Shown here: positions 58,123 through 64,000 of the stretch, in pieces
Layout: every line of letters begins with the position of its first letter
How positions within the stretch are numbered: position 1 is the stretch's first letter
From: Stenotrophomonas sp. VV52
Lineage (GTDB): Bacteria; Pseudomonadota; Gammaproteobacteria; Xanthomonadales; Xanthomonadaceae
NCBI RefSeq assembly: GCF_002893095.1
Contig: NZ_PKQQ01000001.1
Coordinates: 434,001 to 498,000 of the forward strand
Reading direction: 5' to 3'
DNA length: 64,000 nt
Translations under genes and position numbers: made by a program
The notes under the pieces: model-generated
Database searches by the model: none
Told to the model about the DNA's origin: nothing
Seen by the model: the letters and a program-made list of their open reading frames with translations, nothing else

Positions 58123-59862
58123 ATGGCGCGAACCAGGCACTCCGCATCCCGCGACGACCTCGCCGAGGTCGTGGACGATGGCGACCCGCGTTTTGCCATC
58201 CCCGGTGCGCAGGCCCTGTCCAAGGGGCTGAGTCTGCTCACCCTGATCGCAGACGCCCCGCACCCGCTGCCCTTCAGCGAACTGGGCCGGTACTCCGGGC
58301 TGCCCAAGAGCACGCTGCACCGGATATTGCAGACCCTGATCGAATACCGGCTGGTGCGCGTGGACGAGGCCAGCCAGACCTACCGCCTGGGCACGCGCCT
58401 GTTCGAAATGGCGCACCGGGTGTGGAGCGATTTCGACCTGCGCAGCGCGGCCGAGCCCGAGCTGCTGCGGCTGCGCGAACTCGCCCAGGAAACCACCCGG
58501 CTGGGCATCCTGGAAGGGCGCGACATCCTGATCATCGACCAGCGCGACCACGTGCAGGCGATGCGCCTGGCCAACGGCGTGGGCAGCCGCATGCCGGCGG
58601 TGGTCACCTCCATCGGCAAGGCGATGATGTCGCATCGTCCGCCCGAAGAACTGCAGCGGTACCTCAGCAGTGGGCCGCTGACCGCGCTCACCCCGCATTC
58701 GATCCTCGACCTGGCCGAGCTGCAGCGCGAGATGGACCTGATCAAGGCCCGCGGTTACGCCGTGTCGGTCGAGGAATCCGCACTCGGTGTCAGCGGCGTG
58801 GCGGCGCCGATCCTGGACCACCGCGGCGAAGCCATCGGCGCGGTCAGCATCAGCGGCCCGTCGTTCCGGCTGCCGCTCGAACGCCTGCATGCATTGGGCC
58901 GCGACGTCATCGAAGCGGCGCGACGCATTGCCGGCAACGTGGGGGAAACCTTCATGTCGATCAGCACCTCGGTCACGCCGAGCCATGCCGTGGACCACGA
59001 CGTGCGCTGCGTGATTCCGCACAGCGCGTTCCTGGCCGAAAGCCCGCACTGGCTGGGTGACGGACGCTCGCTGCTGTGGGTGGACATCCTGGCGCCGTCG
59101 GTCAACATCTCCAACCTGGTCACCGGCGATACGCGGACCACGCCGCTGGGCGAACTGGTCGGCGTGGTGGTGCCGCGCACCTCGGGCGGTTTCATCGCCG
59201 CCACCCAGAGTGGATTCCGCGCGCTCGACCTGCCCAGCGGCGACATGCATCCCATCGCCGCACCGCTGCACATGAGCGGGCGGCGATTCAACGACGGCAA
59301 ATGCGATGCGTTGGGCCGCCTGTGGGCCGGCACCCTGGCCATCGATGCCACGCCCGAACGCGGCGCGCTGTACCGGCTCGACACCGACGGCGTACTCGAC
59401 GAAATCGAAAGCGGCTTCCACATCTCCAACGGACTCGGCTGGAGCCCGGACAACACCCGTTTCTACCTGGCCGACTCCGGTCGCCGCACCGTCTACGTGT
59501 ACGACTACGCGCTGGACACCGGCCGGGTGTCGAACAAGCGCGTGTTCGCCACCTTCACCGACTCCGAGGGCATGCCTGACGGCCTGGCGGTCGACGCGCA
59601 GGGCCATGTGTGGTGCGCCATGTGGGACGGCTGGGCGATCAAGCGGCTGGCGCCGGACGGCACCGTCGTGCGTAGCATCGACCTGCCGGTTCCACGCCCC
59701 ACCAACCTGGCCTTCGGCGGGCCGCAGCTGAAGACGCTGTACATCACCACCGCGCGGATCCGCCTGTCGGCCACCCAGCTGGCCGCCGCGCCGCTGTCGG
59801 GCAGCCTGCTGGCGCTGGACGTGGATGTCGCCGGCGCGCCGGTGCGCGGTTACGGCGGCTGA
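58123..59862 (+). CDS. IclR transcription regulator fused to SMP-30/gluconolactonase
   Basis: This 579-residue single frame joins two complete proteins. Residues 25-95 are an IclR winged helix (ALSKGLSLLTLIADAPHPLP, then LGRYSGLPKSTLHRILQTL). About 100-285 is the effector domain (SRMPAVVTSIGKAMMSHRPP, SVEESALGVSGVAAPI). From about 293 to the end is an SMP-30 propeller. Its lactonase residues are present: Glu306 (AESPHW), Arg388 and Asn390 (RRFNDGK), Asn436 (HISNGLGW) and Asp486 (MPDGLAVD). It should regulate the cluster and hydrolyse the sugar lactone. No frameshift or linker stop is visible, and the SDR gene follows after one base. Confidence 0.88.
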   Translation: MARTRHSASRDDLAEVVDDGDPRFAIPGAQALSKGLSLLTLIADAPHPLPFSELGRYSGLPKSTLHRILQTLIEYRLVRVDEASQTYRLGTRLFEMAHRVWSDFDLRSAAEPELLRLRELAQETTRLGILEGRDILIIDQRDHVQAMRLANGVGSRMPAVVTSIGKAMMSHRPPEELQRYLSSGPLTALTPHSILDLAELQREMDLIKARGYAVSVEESALGVSGVAAPILDHRGEAIGAVSISGPSFRLPLERLHALGRDVIEAARRIAGNVGETFMSISTSVTPSHAVDHDVRCVIPHSAFLAESPHWLGDGRSLLWVDILAPSVNISNLVTGDTRTTPLGELVGVVVPRTSGGFIAATQSGFRALDLPSGDMHPIAAPLHMSGRRFNDGKCDALGRLWAGTLAIDATPERGALYRLDTDGVLDEIESGFHISNGLGWSPDNTRFYLADSGRRTVYVYDYALDTGRVSNKRVFATFTDSEGMPDGLAVDAQGHVWCAMWDGWAIKRLAPDGTVVRSIDLPVPRPTNLAFGGPQLKTLYITTARIRLSATQLAAAPLSGSLLALDVDVAGAPVRGYGG

Positions 59863-59863
59863 C

Positions 59864-60622
59864 ATGGCCCGGTACCCCTCGCTTGCGGGCAAGGTGGTGG
59901 TGGTCAGCGGGGGCGCGTCGGGCATCGGCGCGGCCATCGTGGAAGCCTTCGCGCTGCAGGGCAGCCAGGTGTGCTTTGTGGACATCGACGCCGGCGCGGC
60001 CCAGCGCACCGTGGCAGCGCTGGAGGCGCGCGGCATCGCGGCACCAGCGCATGCGGTCTGCGACCTGCGTGACATCGAGGCCTCGCTGTCGGCGGTGCAG
60101 GGCCTGCTGGCCGGGCGCACCCCGCATGCGCTGATCAACAACGCCGGCAACGACCAGGCCCAACCGCTGGGCGAGGTCAGCCCGGCCGACTGGGACGACC
60201 GCGTCGCGGTCAACCTGCGCCACCAGTTCTTCCTCGCCCAGGCGCTGTCCGTGCCGATGCGCGCGGCCGGGCAGGGCGCCATCGTCAATCTTGGCTCGGT
60301 GGCATGGCGCATCGGCGTGCCCGGCGTGCCGGTGTACTGCACGCTGAAGTCGGCCGTGGAAGGGCTGACCCGCAGCCTTGCCCGTGAACTGGGAAGCGAC
60401 GGCATCCGCGTGAATGCGATCGCGCCCGGCTGGGTGCTGACCGAGCGGCAGCTGGCCAAGGCCGCCGCCGACCCGGGCAAGTCCGCGCGCTACCTCGAGC
60501 GGCAGTGCCTGAAGACCCACCTGCGGCCGGCCGACATCGCCGAGATGGCGCTGTGGCTGTGCGCCGACGAAAGCGCGATGTGCACCGGGCAGACCTTCAC
60601 CGTGGACGGTGGCGTGGCCTGA
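59864..60622 (+). CDS. SDR aldose 1-dehydrogenase (Caulobacter XylB-like)
   Basis: The 252-residue short-chain dehydrogenase has the NAD motif VSGGASGIGAA (16-22), NNAGND, and the catalytic Tyr158/Lys162 in VYCTLKSAV. ARYPSLAGK, NNAGND and RQCLKTHLRPADIAE resemble the Caulobacter D-xylose dehydrogenase. It should oxidise an aldose to its lactone, which the fused lactonase would open. One base separates it from the IclR fusion stop. The sugar (xylose, arabinose, galactose or fucose) is not decided. Confidence 0.86.
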   Translation: MARYPSLAGKVVVVSGGASGIGAAIVEAFALQGSQVCFVDIDAGAAQRTVAALEARGIAAPAHAVCDLRDIEASLSAVQGLLAGRTPHALINNAGNDQAQPLGEVSPADWDDRVAVNLRHQFFLAQALSVPMRAAGQGAIVNLGSVAWRIGVPGVPVYCTLKSAVEGLTRSLARELGSDGIRVNAIAPGWVLTERQLAKAAADPGKSARYLERQCLKTHLRPADIAEMALWLCADESAMCTGQTFTVDGGVA

Positions 60623-60652
60623 CCGGCCGTTGACCGGCCGCTGACCGGCCAA
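60620..60652 (+). repeat. Three tandem 11-bp repeats at the SDR stop codon
   Basis: Units TGACCGGCCGT, TGACCGGCCGC and TGACCGGCCAA stand head to tail. The SDR stop TGA is the first three bases of unit one. Confidence 0.7.
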
Positions 60653-60664
60653 AGTTGCGTTGAC

Positions 60665-60678
60665 TTGATCTGGGTCAT
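60665..60678. promoter_or_regulatory. CRP/FNR-type box upstream of the copper cluster
   Basis: TTGATCTGGGTCAT has the layout TTGAN-N4-NTCAN, like the boxes at 52310 and 53832. It is centred about 68 bp before the ATG at 60740, a position suited to class II activation. Confidence 0.5.
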
Positions 60679-60739
60679 GTGGCCGGCATCCGGCCGCCGC
60701 TACCGTGCGCGTGCCCCCCGTCCCGTCAGCGAGAACGGC

Positions 60740-61096
60740 ATGCCTCCCGTCCCACGCAAACCTGCGCCCCCGATGCACACACCCAGCCTCGACGAGGACA
60801 TGTGCGTGCACATCTTCACCACCTCGGCCGCGATGATCGGGGTGTGCATGACCGTGGTCGGCGTGCTGCACGTGATCATCGTGCTTCGCAAGGTCGACAC
60901 CTTCGGCGACGACCTGCTGTGCATCAACTCCCTGATCTACCTGGCCTCGTGCCTGAGCGCCTACTGGGCGCTGCGCACCCGCCGCCGCAAGCGCAACCGC
61001 ACCCTTGAATGGGCCGCCGACTGGCTGTTCCTGCTCGGGCTGGTGGTGAGCACCATCGCCACCGCCTTCATCACCTGGGCGGTTGCCGGCACCTGA
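60740..61096 (+). CDS. Small three-helix membrane protein
   Basis: The 118-residue protein has about three membrane segments (IFTTSAAMIGVCMTVVGVLH, LLCINSLIYLASCLSAYWAL and WLFLLGLVVSTIATAFITWA) separated by basic loops (RTRRRKRNR). Cysteines lie in the first two helices. Function is unknown. It is the first gene of the multicopper oxidase cluster; ATG 60740 is used because the upstream frame runs through the FNR-type box. ATG 60773 is the alternative. Confidence 0.6.
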   Translation: MPPVPRKPAPPMHTPSLDEDMCVHIFTTSAAMIGVCMTVVGVLHVIIVLRKVDTFGDDLLCINSLIYLASCLSAYWALRTRRRKRNRTLEWAADWLFLLGLVVSTIATAFITWAVAGT

Positions 61097-61137
61097 CGCC
61101 GCAGCCACCCCTTTCCGTTTCTCCTACAGGTATCGCC

Positions 61138-62727
61138 ATGGACGCCCCAGCCACTGAACCCACCCCCTCACGCGCGCGCCGCCTGCGACGCCTGCATGAC
61201 CTTTACGCCGTGGCCCTGGTGGGCGCGCTGCTGTTCACCGGCGCCACCGTCGCGCAGGCGCCGGCCGAGCGCAGCACCCCGGGGGCACCGCTGCAGCCGC
61301 CGGTCGAGATCCGCTACGGCGCCGACGGGGTCAGCCAGGGCACGCTGCGCGCAGCGATGTCGCAGGTGTCGGTGGGCGGCGAGCCGTATCGCGCGCTGGT
61401 GTTCAACGGCAACTACGATTCGCCGCTGATCCGGACGAAGCCGGGCGGCACCATCGCGGTCACGCTGGACAACCAGATGGACGAGAAGGCCAACCTGCAT
61501 TTCCACGGCATGACGGTGACGCCGCTGGATTCGGGCGACAGCATCTTCCGCGAAGTCGGCCCGCACCAGCAGGGCCTGTACCGGTTCAAGCTGCCGCCGG
61601 ACCACAGCCCCGGTGCGTACTGGTACCACAGCCACTTCCACGGCGGCGCCCAGCGCCAGGTGGAATCCGGCATTGCAGGACCGATCCTGGTCGACGGCAT
61701 CCTCGACCCGTTCCCCGAACTGAAGGGCATCAAGGAGCGCGTGCTGGTCCTGCGCAACTTCCAGAAGACCAGCACCGGCAAGCTGGCCAGCGCGATCGTG
61801 ACCAGCGCACCGTCGATCCGCACCGTGAACGGCCAGGCCGACCCGGTAATCGACATCCAGCCTGGCGAAACCCAGCTCTGGCACCTGCTCAACATTTCCG
61901 CCAACCAGTATTTCCGCGTGCGCATCAACGGCCAGGACGTGCAGATCCTCTCGCGCGACGGCAACACCGTGACCAGGAAGGTGATGACCGACGAACTGCT
62001 GATCGGGCCGTCGGCGCGCTTCAGCGTGCTGGTGGTGGGTCCGCCCGCCGGTGACCACCCGGTCGAGCTGGCCGCCGGCAACACCGGCGCCGCCGGCGAC
62101 CAGTACAAGGGTGCGCGCATCGCCACGCTGCGTTCGGCCGGTGCACCGGTGCCGACCCGCTCGATCACCAGCGCGTACCCGGCGGCGCAGGACCTGCGCA
62201 ACGTCGCGGTCGCCAACGTCCGCCAGTTCGCCTTCCAGGATTCGCCCACCGACGGCGACGCCTTCATGATCAACGGCGAGCGCTTCGACCCGCGCCGGGT
62301 CAACACCACCGTCAAACTGGGCGACGTGGAAGAGTGGCGCCTGTACAACCCGTCGCAGGAGCTGCACCAGTTCCATATCCACCAGACCGACTTCCAAGTG
62401 GTGGCGATCAACGACAAGCCGGTGCCGTTCAGCGGCTACCGCGACACCGTGTTCATTCCCACACGCGGCTCGATCACCCTGCGCATTCCCTTCAAGGACC
62501 CGGTGATGCTGGGCAAGTTCGTCTACCACTGCCACATCCTCGAACACGAAGACGGCGGCATGATGCAGGTGGTGCAGGTGGTCCGGCCGGAAGACTACGA
62601 GCAGGCGGTGAAGCTGGCGCCACTCGGCGGCATCTATGGCGATAACCAGACCTGCAGCTACCTGCAGAACACCGGCCGTGAGTTCGTGCTGCCCACCAAT
62701 GTGCAGCTGCCCGCGGAGGTGCGCTGA
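61138..62727 (+). CDS. Multicopper oxidase, exported
   Basis: The 529-residue protein has an N-terminal hydrophobic segment (LYAVALVGALLFTGATVAQA) for export. All copper motifs are present: HFHG (121-124), WYHSHFHG (162-169), HQFHIH (410-415), and YHCHILEHEDGGMM with type-1 Cys465 and nearby His and Met. That gives one type-1 and a trinuclear centre, as in laccases. The substrate is unknown; metal oxidation or a respiratory role is possible. The last base of its stop overlaps the next ATG. Confidence 0.9.
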   Translation: MDAPATEPTPSRARRLRRLHDLYAVALVGALLFTGATVAQAPAERSTPGAPLQPPVEIRYGADGVSQGTLRAAMSQVSVGGEPYRALVFNGNYDSPLIRTKPGGTIAVTLDNQMDEKANLHFHGMTVTPLDSGDSIFREVGPHQQGLYRFKLPPDHSPGAYWYHSHFHGGAQRQVESGIAGPILVDGILDPFPELKGIKERVLVLRNFQKTSTGKLASAIVTSAPSIRTVNGQADPVIDIQPGETQLWHLLNISANQYFRVRINGQDVQILSRDGNTVTRKVMTDELLIGPSARFSVLVVGPPAGDHPVELAAGNTGAAGDQYKGARIATLRSAGAPVPTRSITSAYPAAQDLRNVAVANVRQFAFQDSPTDGDAFMINGERFDPRRVNTTVKLGDVEEWRLYNPSQELHQFHIHQTDFQVVAINDKPVPFSGYRDTVFIPTRGSITLRIPFKDPVMLGKFVYHCHILEHEDGGMMQVVQVVRPEDYEQAVKLAPLGGIYGDNQTCSYLQNTGREFVLPTNVQLPAEVR

Positions 62728-63866
62728 TGAACACCGTGCGCCGAACCGCCCTGGTGCTGGGCGTGACCGCCGGGCTGGGCCTGGCCTCCACGGAAGCGCG
62801 AGCCGACAAGGGCTACTACCCTAACGTAGGCATGGACTACAGCGCGGTGCTGCAGTACGACTACAGCCACGCTGAAGACTCGCCTGCGCCGCGCAACACC
62901 ACCGACTTCTACCCGGACATCCAGAGCAGCTTCTACGTACGCTTCAGTCCGAACGACCAGGTCCGGCTGTCGACCGAACTCAATCCGATCAACCCGCCGG
63001 CCACCGGCGAGAAGCGGACCTTCGGCGACATCGGGCTGGTGATCAACGAACTGAACTACTACAAGCTCACCCAGCACACGCAGCTGCAGGTGGGAAAGCT
63101 GCAGGTGCCGTTCGGGCGCGCCATGGATGCCGCACCGGGGCTGTACACCAACGACTTCGTGTCGACCTACGACCTGGGCGGCATGCTCGGCGCCACCTAT
63201 GCGTATCGCTGGTTCGGGCAGAAGGCCGGCATGGTGCAGGGCGGCGTGAACCTCTACACCGCCGACACCACGGAACTGAGTCGGCCGTTCCTGCGTAGTG
63301 GCGGGCGCGCGCAGCGCTCGGACGGCGGGCCGGCCAACACCGGCAAGCTGGACTCGTACGCGCTCACCGTGAACTGGAATTCGATTCCGGCACTGCCGTT
63401 CCTGGAACTGGAAGCGGGCTACATGCGCAACCGCGCCGGCGTGGCCCAGCCCGATACCGGCCCGGCCGATGACGAGATCATCAGCGTGATTTCGGCGCGC
63501 TACATCTGGGCGCCGGCATCGAGCGCGGACCTGGACAGCACCCTGCGCGGCCGCTACTTCGACGTGGTGCCGCTGGTGGAATACGCCGACGTGCAGAATG
63601 AAGATGCAGTGGCCGGCAACGATACCCGCTACCTCACCACCTCGGTGACAGTGGACTACGGGCGCTGGGTGTTCGGCGCCACCCGCACCGACAAACGGCG
63701 TCCGTGGGCGCCCGGGGCAGGGCGGCACGATTACCTCAACGAGTTGAGCATGGGCTACCGGGTCACCGGGCAGCTGACCATGGCGTTCTCGGTGGGCAGC
63801 CAGGCGCAGGCCGGGCAGGATTCCAACCTGCTCGGTTTCGCGCTGACCTATGAAGGAGCGCACTGA
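62727..63866 (+). CDS. Outer-membrane beta-barrel / porin-like protein
   Basis: The 379-residue protein has a signal peptide ending in EARA, then many amphipathic strands with alternating Tyr and Thr. A porin-like stretch is LQVGKLQVPFGRAMDAAPGL, followed by YDLGGMLGATYAYRWFGQKA. It ends SNLLGFALTYEGAH. It resembles phosphate-selective-like porins without a precise match. ATG 62727 is shared with the oxidase stop (TGATG). It could form the pore for the copper cluster substrate. Confidence 0.75.
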   Translation: MNTVRRTALVLGVTAGLGLASTEARADKGYYPNVGMDYSAVLQYDYSHAEDSPAPRNTTDFYPDIQSSFYVRFSPNDQVRLSTELNPINPPATGEKRTFGDIGLVINELNYYKLTQHTQLQVGKLQVPFGRAMDAAPGLYTNDFVSTYDLGGMLGATYAYRWFGQKAGMVQGGVNLYTADTTELSRPFLRSGGRAQRSDGGPANTGKLDSYALTVNWNSIPALPFLELEAGYMRNRAGVAQPDTGPADDEIISVISARYIWAPASSADLDSTLRGRYFDVVPLVEYADVQNEDAVAGNDTRYLTTSVTVDYGRWVFGATRTDKRRPWAPGAGRHDYLNELSMGYRVTGQLTMAFSVGSQAQAGQDSNLLGFALTYEGAH

Positions 63867-63867
63867 C

Positions 63868-64000
63868 ATGCTGCGGAGCCTGTGGCCGGCGTTCGTACCG
63901 GCGGTGTCGTTGTCGTTGCTGCTGCTGTCGATGCAGCCGCTGGCAGCGCAGAACCAGACCCTGATCGGCGGGCCGTTCAAGCTCACCGACCAGAACGGCC
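63868..64000 (+). CDS. SCO1/SenC family copper chaperone (partial)
   Basis: Only the first 44 residues are in the window. A signal segment (VPAVSLSLLLLSMQPLAAQ) is followed by IGGPFKLTDQNG, the start of the SCO thioredoxin-like fold. AAGGAG lies upstream of the ATG. SCO proteins deliver copper, so the gene supports a metal role for the multicopper oxidase cluster. The Cys-x-x-x-Cys motif falls beyond the right edge. Confidence 0.75.
   Translation, partial: MLRSLWPAFVPAVSLSLLLLSMQPLAAQNQTLIGGPFKLTDQNG

Noticed and set aside
60665..60739. Extended N-terminus of the small membrane protein from 60665
   Set aside because: This start would lie on the CRP/FNR-type box and adds a basic stretch with no ribosome site.

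Overview
The window is high-GC chromosomal DNA from a gammaproteobacterium of the Xanthomonadaceae, most likely the genus Stenotrophomonas. Three things point there. Short GTAG-headed palindromes of the SMAG type, known from S. maltophilia, sit in many intergenic gaps. The kynurenine-to-quinolinate genes kmo, kynU and nbaC form a block. GyrA carries Gln at position 83, as reported for S. maltophilia. I see no phage, transposase, tRNA, rRNA or CRISPR array; this is core chromosome with a few accessory clusters.

Layout. 1-2.6 kb: an ArsR-methyltransferase regulator (cut by the left edge), an acyl-CoA dehydrogenase, then a repeat-filled gap. 2.6-7.5 kb: a two-gene RND efflux operon with its promoter. 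7.7-12.7 kb: the giant NAD-glutamate dehydrogenase. 12.7-15 kb: a second repeat-filled gap, NAD kinase and a 5'-nucleotidase-like protein. 15-24.4 kb: eleven minus-strand genes in close order from asnS through two small proteins, a PaiB-like protein, carbonic anhydrase and the kynurenine genes to sbcB and two small genes. 24.5-26.3 kb: an iscA-like gene and rpsF-rpsR-rplI. 26.6-34.7 kb: smc, zipA, a Tat-exported aminotransferase and ligA. 34.7-41 kb: GNAT-epmA, a DUF3011 protein, mtnA and gyrA. 41-50.3 kb: PQQ glucose dehydrogenase, a DUF3037/HipA-like kinase pair, a patatin-barrel protein (type Vd) and a GH92 mannosidase. 50.2-53.8 kb: hydrolase, FAD monooxygenase, MarC protein and a secreted unknown. 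53.9-60.6 kb: a sugar-type cluster. 60.7-64 kb: a copper-type cluster running off the right edge.

The genes work together in several blocks. The kmo-kynU-nbaC block turns kynurenine into the quinolinate precursor for NAD. The TonB receptor, sodium symporter, aldose dehydrogenase and an unusual IclR regulator fused to a lactonase look like uptake plus the first two steps of an oxidative sugar pathway; the later enzymes are not here. The multicopper oxidase, porin-like protein and SCO1-like protein form a second block preceded by a CRP/FNR-type half-site pair. Two very similar boxes precede the FAD monooxygenase and the secreted unknown, which suggests a shared regulator.

The most unusual non-coding content is a family of about 100-115 bp inverted repeats (at least five copies) that share an internal CATGGATG hairpin core. 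Four follow a common SMAG-linker module, and two contain 124 bp of perfect identity 10.8 kb apart.
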